A stretch of DNA of 64,000 nt from Paraspadella gotoi (taxonomy: Eukaryota > Chaetognatha), in assembly GCA_051294375.1 (NCBI GenBank), contig CM119264.1, forward strand, positions 27,291,340-27,355,339, written 5' to 3'. This document shows, one piece after another, positions 10,901 to 21,245 of the stretch. Both the position numbers and the translations under genes were made by a program. Position 1 is the stretch's first letter; the number at the start of each line of letters is the position of its first letter. The notes below the pieces were generated by a model. It saw only the letters and a list, made by a program, of their open reading frames with translations, did not search any database and had not been told where the DNA came from.

Positions 10901-13900
10901 AAAAATTTTTCTTCAATGATCTTGACGTTCAAATCTCAAGACAAAAAGTCAAAATGGACAAAATGGACATAATTTTTTTTTATTAAAAGTTGCAAAAAAT
11001 TATATCGATCTTGATTAGAGAAAAGCAGCAGATGATTTAATTAATCCGTAGTCAGCCCACTTTGTCTTAGGGTTCAAATTTAATCAATTCTGTTGATAAT
11101 ATTTCTAGCAATATTGCAAAAAAGTGGTTTTTTTTGCGATTCCTCGTAGAAATCACTGCCTTAAACATACATGTTTCGACTTAATTTGCAAATCTTCATC
11201 AGTGCTTATTTAATTTTGATGATACATAATTTTTTGTTTCACAAGTAACAGTGAGAAGGATGGAGGGAAAGAGAGAGAGAGAGAGAGAGAGAAGAAATAA
11301 ATGTTTTCTAACAAAGAATAAAAAAGGACAGTGGTCAGTTTTGAGGATAGGGTAAGTTTGAGCAGAGAGAGAGAAGGTGGTGAGGAAAAGAAATTAAAAT
11401 TTTGCAGAGAGAGAGAGAGAGAAGAGAGATGCAGAGGTCAAACATTAGATCAATACATTATGCATCTTATACATCTTATACAATATTCATCTTTCTTTCT
11501 CTCTGCCAAATTTCAATTTCTTTTCCTCACCACCTCTTTTCTCTCTGCCTCAAACTTACCCTATCCTCAAAGCTGACCACTAAGGAGTAGTGAAAGTTAC
11601 ATACAAAATTCTAAAAGTCAATTATGAACAACATACCATCAGTGAACATTAATTTGTAAAAAAAACTAATTTTATATTTTTTAATTTTGCAGTAGGCTAT
11701 ATTTATATATAGTACTATCCTTATAAAATCGAAAAATTCAAAATAGGCTTTTCTTAATTTAATTGCAGATTTGAATTCCTCGTCAAAAGTTGATAAAAGA
11801 AAATATAAATCATTTTTAAAAATTCTTTCATTAAGTGGGTTAAAAATTTAAAAAAACTATAATTAATATATAAAAGGTTAATTTTTAGCTTAAAATATAA
11901 CTTTTTCTAATTTTTGACCCACTTAATGAAGGTTTTCAAAAAGAGGTAATTATTTTTATAATCACTTTTTATAATGAACTCAAATCTGCAAAAAAATATT
12001 AGAAAAACTGTTTTGAAATTTTAATATTTATTGGTTTAGTACTAGTATAAATATGGCCTACTGCGTAAATTGTAAAATTTATTATAATTTTTTTTACATT
12101 AGTATAATGTTGTTCGTTCCTCACTTTTAGAATTTTAATTAAAGTTAAATTAGAATTTTACTACGCCTTACTGACCACTGTCATTTTTTTAATTCTTTGT
12201 TGAAAACATTTATTTCTCTCTCTCTCTCTCTCTCTTTCTCTCCATCCCTTTCACTGTTTACTTGTGAAACAAAAAATTATGTACTATCAAAACTAAATTT
12301 GCACTGATAAAGACTTTCAAATTAAATCGAAACATGTATGTTTAATCATAATAAAAAACATTGTTGTTAAATTTTTTTTCCCCTAAAAATCCAAAAAAGT
12401 TTTTCTTCTATTTTTTCATCATTAACAAAGATTTTAACTCAAAATAAAAAATGACATCTTTGAACATTCTGAAAAATGTTTATCTTAATTAAAAACAACT
12501 ATATAATGGACTCCAACCCCTGTCACCAAACTTGGTTAAATCTGAATAAATATTTTTAGCTATTAATTTTATTTTACAAAAAAATTATTTTGTCTTTCAT
12601 TGAAAATATTCTAAAAATATTTGGGCTAAAACCAATTGAATTTCAATGTTGAGCAAATTAAAGTTTTAAATTTGATAAAGATTTTGTTTAAAAATAAATA
12701 CCGAAAAATATCCTATTTTGTAATTTTTTTTAATTTTAAATTTAATTTAATATTATTTGGTTTTAAATTATTGAAGAAAATATTTTCCTTTTAAATCTTA
12801 GCTAGCGGTAGCCGACCAAATTCAAATTTTAATGGGAACAGCATTAAACTAATCCATTATTGGTATTAATTATTGTGTTAAAATATTTTTTTGCAAAAAT
12901 TCCGAACCATGAGTAATTCGCTAATTAATATTATTATAATGCTATATAATGTCAAAAATTTTTTTTGGATATTTTAAGTTTTTTTAATTGATTCTGATAG
13001 AGCTTAAAAAGTTAAGCAAAAAATATAATTACAACTTTTTTAAAATTTTGATGTTTTATTGCTAAAATTAGTAAAAACTGTTAAAATCATCGGATGATGA
13101 TGATGATGATTTTTTAAGGTTTTTCTCAATTTAAACCCACTTATATCAAAATATTGGAAAAGAATTATACTTTGTGTAGATAACTTTTCATAAGCTATTT
13201 GAATCTGCTTTTAAAATAAAAAATTCAAAAAAAATTTTTGACATTTCCTATCTATAAATAAATATTAAAAAATTAATTACTAATGCTTCTTGCCATTTTA
13301 GAAAATTTTGCTCCATTGAAAGTTTCTCAGAAATGTATGAAGTTTCATTTGGAAAGGTTCCCAAATCAAACTTCTGACCCACCCATTGACGAAGTTTGGC
13401 TCTATCTTAGCAAATTAGATCATAAGTTTGTCAGTTATATCTTAGTTTTTAAGCTCCTTTCCTCAATTAAAAATTGCCTACTTTTATTCAGTTAACTACT
13501 AGGTAAACCAAAAATTGTCTATTACCTATTTAAGAAAAAAATTTTGCCTAAGTTCACCCCTTACACAGGATCCCCCACCAGACTTCTCCACAGGGGCCTC
13601 AATCCTGAGGAGATGTCTGAGAGAAGGTTTTGATCTCATTGCCATAGTGAGAGCGAGCGGGCGAGCAAGTCTGGAGCGTTACCAGAGAAGTAGGGCATAG
13701 GCGTGATATGCATACCCTAAGCGACTGAAGCGTGGGCGCACGGTGCGCAGCGGTTGCGTGTTCGAGAGTAGGGCTCACCACTTATGGCAACGGGAGGATA
13801 CCTGTGATACCCGGGGCGCGGGTATCTCACCAACTGGCGTAGGGGCTGCGACACCCTCAGTGACCGCCTCCTGTCACTGGCATGTTTATACCGGCACCGT

Positions 13901-16900
13901 CACATTTAAGCCAGAACCGGGATACCCAGGGATTGAACCCGGGACGCACGGATGGAATGAGATGATTTAGCCTGCTCAGCCATTGAGACGAGGGCTGAGA
14001 CGGACAGCAGTGAGGCAGCTTAAGTCTTGCTGCCACAGGATTAAGGGGTGTGGAAATTCTTAGGCGTAATATTTTGCCTGTATTAACTGAGCCAAAGTGA
14101 TTCTGAAATTGCCTAGCGTAAGAATGATTTTTCCTTAATTAATATAGGCAATTTCTGACATCTTTTTTCTCTAAGTACTCAGAGATGGCGGCACATGCTT
14201 TTGTGACCTCGCCCGTTGGAAATACTGTCATTTCTGTCACTATTGTTGCTGTAAGCTAGTAAGTTGTAAGCCGTAAGTTAGTCCCATTAGAGCTGGACCT
14301 CCCTTTACAATGTACAATGTACATATTGTGGCGGTATATTCACACCGCCTCACGTCCTCCATCGTTCAGCCAAATCCATTGGCTCAGAGGGGGAACGCAC
14401 CATCCCAGGCGTAGTGTTCCGTCCACAGTCCTAACGACTTCCCTCTGCGTTGGCAAAACGAGACCGTCCCAGGGTAACCGCGCCAGTGACTGGAGGCGTC
14501 ACTGAGGGTCGGAAGCCCCCAAAGCCAACAGTGAGATGGCCCATCCCAATGGGCATCACAGGCAACCCGGCTGTTGCCATAATATACATTTTGAGTTGAT
14601 GAAGCCTCGAAACGACTCATTTTATTATAATCGTTCAGACAGGGCAGGACGTTAAGTTTTATCCGGATATATATTATCCGTAGTATATTAACTAAAATAA
14701 CCAAATAACAATTAAACGTATTAACTTTTTAAACACGTAACATATGGTTCATACTTGTGTAGTCACGTGATCATCGGAAAAAATGTCCTTATGGTCATTG
14801 CGTCGCAACATCTGGATCGAGACCCGCTTAAAACAATTATTGACTCATAAGTCAAACGCACATTTTAGGGGTTGTAACGTCATGAACGAGGGCACTTGGA
14901 CCATCGAGTATTCTCGTCGTCAATGGCAGGATTTGAAATATTTGTACGGAGATGATCGAGACATCGGTGGACTTGCGGTAAATTTATAAGTGGGACCCAA
15001 ATGAAAAAAGGCTTTCAAAAATTGGTAAAATATAACGCGAATTTTTTTCCCTTACTTTAGTTTATTTCACTTATTTTTACAAATCGTCTCATTTCAATCA
15101 AAACCATTTCCTTCGTCTCCCCCTCCCCCCCCCTCTTCTACCCCACCGTCTTCTCCATCGCCAGGGTTCGTCAATTCACCCACGAGAGTTCTGGATGAGA
15201 CTTCTCCGCGATCCCGTCGTCTTGACGCCCGCATCCTTCGACTATTGGAGGGAAAAGAAAGACGTGGATATTTGCAGGGTGAAGTTCAGATGGATGTTGG
15301 ACTAGGGGAGGCAGTGGTTGAAAAGGATGGAGCTGTTAGTGGTGTCTGTTAATGTGTTACCACGTCGTTTATTGTAATATGAATTGTAAAAACTACAAAC
15401 CTATTTTTCCATTTCCGCTACTCGCTCTTCATTTTTCGCCAAGGCAAATAGTTCTCACTAAAATGTCAGTCACTCTATAGGGATCGCAGTTTGACGAGGG
15501 TCGTCGATCCTCCAGGAATCCAAACCCTTTATCTTCCACCTGATACAATTATTCAAGAGAGAAAAAAAAATCCCGAATTTGATTTGATGGAACCGTTAAT
15601 AGTTACAGCACGCAAATGGTCTAACCATTCGTGGGATCCTGACGGACGCAGTTCTGTCGGCGACCCCAGCGCTGAAATTCTCTATCGACGACGTCTCGTG
15701 TTTTCCTGTCAAACGTCTGAGGTTGTCTTCGCCTCCTTTGGGGTCGTAGGCCTTGATATGCGCAGAATGGCGGTCTTTCAGCGCCTCGATTGCCTTCCAA
15801 ATAACCTACCGAGATAAAAATTTATAATTTTTTTTCCCGATACAACTCTGAGTTCACTGTTTTACCTGACCAATCTGGGTCTACTCGCCTCTTTTCCACC
15901 TTCCGTCCGCATAGCGTCAGTGCTGAAGTTACAGTGACATCCAGCTCCGTTCCAGTCGCCCTCCACAGGTTTGGGATCCAACGATACAACGACCCCGTAG
16001 TCCTCAGCGACGCGCTCGAGCAGGAACCGCGAGAACCAGAGTTGGTCGGCGGCCTCCACGCCCACCGTGGGGCCGATCTGGTACTCTGCCTGCGCCGGCA
16101 TCACTTCCATATTGGTCCCGCCAATGTCGATTTCGCAATAGAGGCACGCCCTGAAAGTGGACATACGGGGCTCTTGAGTAACTTAACCAAACATAACAAC
16201 AACCTCTTCTTATTGTTATGGCTTTTACAGTTAAAGCCTTTGTTTTTACATTTGTTTTATCTATTTAATTTAGATCTATCATTATAAATTTCGCTTTTAT
16301 CTCGCCAGACGGACGAATGCTCGACTTGGGCGAGATGTTAATTCGTTTCTGCTTCTTTTGACCGTAGTCGTCATTGTCATCGTCGTCGTCATGTTGTGTA
16401 ACCATAAGAAGCTGAGAATTTAGATATGAAATTGGTACAACCAATATAAAAATCATCCATTCATTTAATAAATAAGCTATCTTGCCCCTGACTTTGGACA
16501 GGCTTTGGTGGTTTAAGGCCTCCATTACTCTTGCAAGATAATGACATAGCAGGTCCTGCAAGCTTTCAATCAAGACTTTCTCAACGTCTCGTTTATTCAC
16601 TTCCAGAGTACCTGGCTTCCCTATCAATGAAGTTATATAATATTTAAAGAATGTTTCAATTGTATGAAAAGACCACTCCTTAAGTATTAGATCGGGGAAT
16701 ACTTATTGTACTCCGCACTAGCATCAAAATACAAAGAGCCGAATTTTATGAAATTGGTACAACCAATATAAAAAATTATACCATTCATTTAATAAATTAG
16801 CTATCTTGCCCCTGACTTTGGACCGGCTTTGGTTTCTCATCATTGAGGGCTTTTAAATTGTTATGTTTTATATTCCTACACTCATGTTTGTTTTATTTAC

Positions 16901-19900
16901 AAAACAATTTTTATATATAAACGAGTTCAGCTCTGCAGCGGCTGTCCAGTTTCTCTCTTTTTCTTTCATCTCTCTTTTAATTATACGTCGCTCTTTTTTC
17001 TGTCTTTTTTCTGATTCTTTTAAAAACGAGTTCGCTCTGCAGCGGCTGTCCTGCGGTTGTCCAGCTTCTCTCTTTCTCTCTCTCTCACTCATACATGTAT
17101 TTGTTTGTTTTTATTTATAATGAATGAATCGCGTCAATGAATGATTATCATCGGATCAATGTATGATTATCATCGGATCAATGAATGACTATCATCGGAT
17201 CAATGAATAACTATCATCACATCAATCCTTTGGTTATTATCGCATCAATATATGGTTATCATCGCATCAATATTTGGATATCATTGCATCAATAATCAAT
17301 TACTATTACATTAATCATTCAATTATTATTAGCTCAATTAATCAATTACTATTATATCAATCAATCAATCAATCAATTACTATTAAATCAATCAATCAAT
17401 TACTTTCCGCAAAATTTTTATTTTCAATAAGAAAGAACTGCGATCGGAATTCTAAGATGAATTGAAAGCGTAAGTCAGGTTCGGTGAAAATCATTAATAG
17501 TAAAAACGTTCTCTCAAAGGGATGTTGTATTGTTTTATTGCTAGTCAACTCGTCCCATTTTAAGGAAACTTCAAAATTATTATATTCCTATCATTTTTTT
17601 CAAATGCATACAAGAACATATTCAAAAAGTTTATGGCTTCATTAGTCATGACCATCCCCTACCTGTAATGCGCCTCCGAAATATCACGCCCCTCTATTTT
17701 TCCGGCGCCCACACCACAGTAAAACGGACCTTGCCTGGCCGGAAAACCAGCGGGTTTTGGCCACCCATACGGCCAGCCATCCACGTCAAGCATAGTGTAC
17801 TCTTGCTCTGTGGCATGTAAAAAACCAATTAGTGCAAACTGCATAATGCATATAGTATCTTTCTTCTTAAATTAACTAGCCAGAAGTTTGTCTGGATATC
17901 CTAAAAGCAACAAGGTTTTATTAAAAAATAAATTGATGTATATTAAAAAGTATTTCATTATGAGATATTGTTTTTGTAAAGATATAAGATAATGATATCA
18001 ACCGTTTAGGTTCCTTACCCAGCCCGAACCATGGATTTTGGTCCTTGATTGCCTCCATCGCATCATTACAACTCTTTCGATGATTCGTCGAGGCAGGATT
18101 TCCGTCACCCTTGAGGGACTCGCACAAAACTATCTTGTTGGCGCCCCCTCGGAACGGATCTGTCATCGTCCAAAAGAAAAGGACCAATGTTTTGTTCTCT
18201 CAAGTGTTCTCTCATTTTACTCCTTCGGTTCTTTTTCCTAATTTTTTTGTTGCTAATTTCTGTTATACAATTCTACATTTGCAGTCCTTCATGCCAAGCA
18301 CTAATCCAAGTTTGTGTCTCAAACTATGTTGCCAAGACCCCACGTGTTGTACCTCTAAACATTCGGATTGGTTTCAGTTTCATGTCACTGTTTCCGCCTT
18401 CACTCTGTAAGGGAAAACAAAATTTTGGTTTGCCCAGCAAAACAACTTTTATTCTATGTATTCAATTTGATCGAGTCGTATTAGTCAACAACCTGATATG
18501 TAGATGACCCATCGTAGCTCCACAAGATGCAGTCCTCGACCCGATCCGGTTCCTTGGCGACGGTCATCGTTTTCTCACGCATATTCACGCCCGTTCCGTC
18601 GATCCACACGTAGGAAACTTGTATGCGATTTTTTGGCTGCGGCAGCGACATATAAGTGGTAGTGATGCCGCTGCGGTACCACGTGTTGCGAACTTGCTGA
18701 GACGAAAGCGACGTCTGTCGCAAAATGGACGCCTGGATCCAAGAATGGGGGCAGCGAGAGTTGTTCCCGGTCGACCTCTCGTCGGACAGAAAGGTTTTAT
18801 TAACCTGGTCTAGTAGCTTCTCCAGTTGACCGTTAGCCCGAAGCCTTTTTATTCCTTGTCCTATGACTTTAGCCATTTCATTTGAGTTTCGAGCATGAAG
18901 TTAAAACTAAGAGGGACGAAACTCAAAATTGATTTAATAATTAAAAAAAATTGTTATTATCGAAAATAAAATAAAAAAAAATTGTTTAAACGCTTAAGTA
19001 GGATTTTTAAAATTATGAAGTACGTACGATTTGTATGTCTGTTGTAGGTTTTTTTTGTTCTGAATTAATCTTGTTGCATTCTAATATAATTTGATTTTTT
19101 ATTGACCGAACGTTATAGTGTGGACTTTTCGGATTAAATCCTAATGATAAAAAGTCCAATTTTTTTCTGAAAATTCACGGGCAATATTGTCTTGGTTTGA
19201 GCTAGAAAAGAATGCTTTGGAAGTTAAGCTTTATGATTAATGGGTTTTTAGGACTTGTGAAGGTGTGAAGGTCGGAGATTTTTGACGAGTGCCTGAGAAT
19301 TCTCATTCTTAATAAACACGAAACGGAATTGAATTAGCGCTTTTGCGAGATAAGCAAGAGAGCGACGAATTTAAAGAGAGAGAATCGAAACTATTGATCT
19401 TGACACGAGCTCTTATATTGCAGGATTTTTCACATTAAGCCTTACATTTATTATGTAGAAATTAAATTTAAAAGTATATTTAATTAGATATTTCCTTTAT
19501 AGAAGTTTAGTCGGGTTAATTTATTTTCGTATTTAAGTACATAATCATAATTTAGAAAAGCGAATAATAAATAAAAATGCTTACAAAACGAGCAACAATT
19601 TTACTGTTACTCGAGAACCTGACTTTTTATTCTCTTTTAAATTTAAAGCGGTTTCAAGTCTACGATGTTGATCTACAACGGTCAATGGGAGCCGAGTTGA
19701 TGTGCGCTCGCTTCGTGGCCAGCTTCGGCGGCAAAGTCAAGTTCCACGGTTTCAAGGACTGGTTCGACCACACAAACTACAGACGACTGCCTAGAGCTTA
19801 CAAACCTGAGTTTGTTTGTGAGGTAGCTGCGGTTATAAATATTCATAATTATTATAAAGTAAGAGATATTTTGTCAATAAATCGATATCATTATAGGCGA

Positions 19901-20973
19901 TCGATTTATCTGGAACTCCGCTTTTCTACGAGGGAATGAAGTTTTTGATGTTCCTTAAAGACTTACGCTACCTTAATTTATCCAAATGTACGGCCTTGGA
20001 CGAATGGGCCATAGCCAGGATCTACCCGTTAAGGTACAAATTCGTTAAAAGATTTTTAATCGTTTCAAAATTTTCACGATCGAGGCTCGCGCTTAATCAG
20101 TTTATGGCATAAACGTACTTTGGGAATCTATTTCTTTTATTTTAAGGGATACGCTGGTTCACTTAAACCTGTCCGGTTGTGAGAGAATCACGGAACGGGG
20201 AATTATCTCTCTTTGGAAATTTCGCAATCTTCGACACCTTGTCCTCCAAGACATGAATCACGTGAGTCGGTCGCCCGCTAGCAAATTTCCTCATTTCCAA
20301 ATTTGTTTTTAAGTGAGAATTAATTTCATTTTAATTTAGATTAAAAACCTTCCGTTGGTGGCGATGGAGTTGGAGGGGTTCATGCCTAACTGTTTCATCA
20401 GCGGCTTCGAGTACGATAAAAAGCCAGAGCCCGACTTCGGGATTAGCGAGGATCTCTTCGAAGCCGACCATTCGTGGAAAGCTGAATGCGGAGGCGACAT
20501 TGCCAAGATGGATGTAAATCAGGCTGAAGGAGGGATCATTACTAGTATTAAAAAATTGTTGTATAATAGCCTCGTTATATGTTTAATCTCAAATGATGGT
20601 CAATTTATTGGGTGTAAATATTCACTGAGAGTGTCTCGTTGTGTCAAAAGGTATTTTGCCGATCATAAAGTGTGGGAGCCACGTCTCCTGGTCATGAATG
20701 GGATCCATTGATTGTTTGATTGATGACTTTCTCTGTCGAGAACGAAAACCCTTCTTTCTTTATTGGTCCCTGCAGTACGAAAAATTCTGGAACTTGGATA
20801 ATAAAGGCTTCGACGCCGACAACATGAAGAACTACGTCTGGCGCAATCGGCCCTACATCAACGACCACGACGACCTCATCAAAGAGGCCACGGACGCCGC
20901 GGGTTGGTGGTGGAGAATCCTCACTGTAAATCTTTGGGGACCGCCACGGAAGATGCCCACGAGAAGAGTCTAA
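7993..20973 (+). CDS. DMAC2/ATP5S-like mitochondrial leucine-rich-repeat protein
   Basis: Probable complex I distal-arm assembly factor of the DMAC2/DMAC2L family. Exons: 7993-8414, 14869-14977, 15165-15278, 19649-19822, 19897-20033, 20147-20261, 20340-20513, 20776-20973 (480 residues). The family core is in exons 4-7: [13 protein letters not shown], then LRR-like [36 protein letters not shown] and [12 protein letters not shown], ending [18 protein letters not shown]. Exon 1 starts at the ATG in CAATGTCGTCCC and gives a basic, hydroxyl-rich N-terminus fitting a mitochondrial presequence, then an acidic linker. Phases agree at every junction, but introns of 6.4 kb (with repeats) and 4.4 kb (with glutamine synthetase on the other strand) make the joining of exons 1-3 an inference. 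The C-terminal exon ([20 protein letters not shown]) is unknown to me. Confidence 0.65.
8664..9020 (-). mobile_element. tRNA-derived SINE, family B, copy 1
   Basis: About 357 nt in intron 1 of the DMAC2-like gene. Read on the minus strand it has an A-box-like GGCTCAATGGCTGAGCAGGC followed by a B box in GGGTTCAATCCTGGG, the order of a tRNA-like head. It matches 13784-14158 along its whole length with small indels. This copy has more deletions, so it is probably older or more eroded. Confidence 0.7.
9021..9609. other. AT-rich intron sequence
   Basis: Part of intron 1 of the DMAC2-like gene between a SINE and a palindromic element. It is AT-rich with a short (TTAA)n-like run near 9268-9290. I see no gene and no assignable repeat. 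Confidence 0.4.
9676..11160. mobile_element. TTAA-flanked DNA element with inverted ends
   Basis: 1485 nt bounded by TTAA on both sides (9672-9675 and 11161-11164) with inverted ends GGCAGTGATTTCTA and its complement. The empty site survives in the other arm of the host palindrome as ATGATTAAACATAC near 12335-12350. The interior holds a strongly C/T-rich tract (about 10010-10340) and a perfect hairpin around 10448-10473, and no credible coding sequence. TTAA duplication suggests a piggyBac-type element; a TA duplication (Tc1/mariner type) fits equally well because TTAA is a palindrome. Confidence 0.65.
11161..11215 (-). ncRNA. Hammerhead-ribozyme-like motif a
   Basis: On the minus strand CTGATGA (11196-11202) is followed by a hairpin whose stem can pair as GATTT with AAGTC, then GAAAC (11173-11177) and ATGTA. 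This is the order of a hammerhead core: CUGAUGA, stem II, GAAA, short stem III, cleavage triplet. The triplet here is GUA, allowed by the NUH rule but weaker than GUC. It lies at the outer end of the left arm of palindrome 1. Activity is not shown by sequence alone. Confidence 0.55.
11581..12170. mobile_element. hAT-like MITE, copy 1
   Basis: 590 nt with inverted ends TAAGGAGTAGTG and CTACGCCTTA and a perfect 8-bp target duplication CTGACCAC at 11573-11580 and 12171-12178. Eight-base duplications and ends beginning TAAGG are what hAT-superfamily elements make. The interior is AT-rich and contains its own inverted pair (TTCATTAAGTGGGT against GACCCACTTAATGAA) with no coding sequence, so it is non-autonomous. 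It inserted into the right arm of palindrome 1. Confidence 0.8.
12298..12350 (+). ncRNA. Degenerate hammerhead-like motif b
   Basis: Mirror copy of motif a at the outer end of the right arm of palindrome 1. The first box reads CTGATAA instead of CTGATGA; the second box GAAAC and ATGTA are kept. Replacement of the invariant G should abolish cleavage, so this copy is probably dead. Confidence 0.5.
12431..13783. other. AT-rich intron sequence
   Basis: Remaining stretch of intron 1 of the DMAC2-like gene. It is AT-rich with a short GAT repeat near 13092-13112. From about 13550 it becomes GC-richer, which may be an extension of the SINE that follows. I see no gene in it. Confidence 0.4.
13784..14158 (-). 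mobile_element. tRNA-derived SINE, family B, copy 2
   Basis: Best-preserved copy of family B in the window, 375 nt, minus orientation. It has an A-box-like CTCAATGGCTGAGCAGGC and a B box in GGGTTCAATCCCTGGG. The body includes GCCAGTGACAGGAGGCGGTC and ends at GTTGCCAT. It matches 8664-9020 end to end. Confidence 0.75.
14330..14582 (+). mobile_element. Diverged family B SINE, copy 3
   Basis: The 3' half (about 14465-14582) reads GCCAGTGACTGGAGGCGTCA and later GTTGCCAT, matching the body of family B in the plus direction. The 5' half (from GGCGGTATATTCACACCGCC) is too diverged to show the pol III boxes clearly. It lies 287 nt upstream of exon 2 of the DMAC2-like gene. Confidence 0.45.
15429..18876 (-). 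CDS. GLUL: Glutamine synthetase, nested in an intron of the DMAC2-like gene
   Basis: ATP-dependent ligase making glutamine from glutamate and ammonia. Exons in gene order: 18876-18493, 18404-18353, 18159-18019, 17807-17663, 16150-15889, 15805-15626, 15539-15429 (424 residues). Family motifs in order: [154 protein letters not shown]. Active-site residues appear intact. The fifth intron seems to use a GC donor (GAG|GCGAGT), which gives perfect phase and alignment. The N-terminus runs about 75 residues ahead of YMSLPQ, longer than human GLUL, and begins [17 protein letters not shown], which could be an organellar targeting signal. The whole gene lies inside intron 3 of the opposite-strand DMAC2-like gene. 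Confidence 0.95.
16425..16628 (+). repeat. Dispersed repeat D, copy 1
   Basis: About 200 nt starting near GAAATTGGTACAACC, with the markers CCATTCATTTAATAAATAAG, CCCCTGACTTTGGACAGGCT, GATAATGACATAGCAGGTCC and CAAGCTTTCAATCAAGACT. Related copies occur at 16745-16845, 26295-26490 and 44404-44478. It has no visible inverted ends or pol III boxes. It sits in the largest intron of glutamine synthetase. Confidence 0.65.
16745..16845 (+). repeat. Dispersed repeat D, copy 2 (truncated)
   Basis: Carries the first 100 nt of repeat D (ATGAAATTGGTACAACCAAT through CTTTGGACCGGCTTTGG), 120 nt after copy 1 and in the same direction. It breaks off before the GATAATGACATAG part. Confidence 0.6.
16919..17075 (+). 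repeat. Local tandem duplication
   Basis: Two partial copies about 105 nt apart share ACGAGTTC, GCTCTGCAGCGGCTGTCC and a CTCTCTTT tract (16921-16970 and 17026-17075). They lie in the same glutamine synthetase intron. They look like a simple local duplication. Confidence 0.5.
17121..17405 (+). repeat. 22-nt minisatellite grading into a CAAT repeat
   Basis: About seven units of 22-23 nt of the type ATCAATGAATGACTATCATC, progressively diverged, then a (CAAT)n tract near 17360-17402. It lies in the largest glutamine synthetase intron. Confidence 0.7.
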
Positions 20974-21245
20974 ACATTTATTTACAACATGTCATACTTT
21001 TCGGATTTTCGGAGATTGATAACATGAAATCCCTCAGCTCCCCTTCGTTACCGATTACGTATAACTCGGTGCCATTTCTTATCATTTTTGACGACCGACC
21101 TCCCCCAATATAACTTTTTTGTTTTTCTTGCGAAGAGGTTGATTTAATCGCAACTTATTAAGATGACTATTTATTTCTTAAATATTTTCGATTCGCAGTT
21201 CCAGTCCAAAATAATTTGCCTACTAGCTTGATCACTTTAACCAAA

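Larger units (their letters stand above)
9610..12430. repeat. Palindromic foldback element 1 with two later insertions
   Basis: A large imperfect palindrome centred near 11450. The left arm is 9610-9675 plus 11165-11420; the right arm is 11490-11580 plus 12171-12430. Matching arm segments include GA-rich tracts on the left against CT-rich tracts on the right, AAAGAAT next to GACAGTGGTCAG on the left against CTGACCACTGTC and AATTCTTTG on the right, and TTTGTTTCACAAGTAA against TTACTTGTGAAACAAA. Each arm ends outward in a hammerhead-like motif. The left arm is interrupted by a TTAA-flanked insert (9676-11160), the right arm by a MITE (11581-12170); the opposite arm lacks each insert. The organisation resembles terminal repeats of Penelope-like elements, but no protein-coding part is present. 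Confidence 0.75.

Noticed and set aside
14783-14868. ATG at 14783 ([13 protein letters not shown]) as the start of the DMAC2-like gene
   Set aside because: In frame with exon 2, but a good acceptor at 14868 joins exon 1 (with a mitochondrial-type presequence) in exact phase. Kept as the main alternative if cDNA does not support the 6.4 kb intron.
17121-17405. Regular 22-nt repeats resembling a CRISPR array
   Set aside because: Units are directly adjacent without unique spacers, drift progressively and lie in an animal intron; this is a minisatellite.
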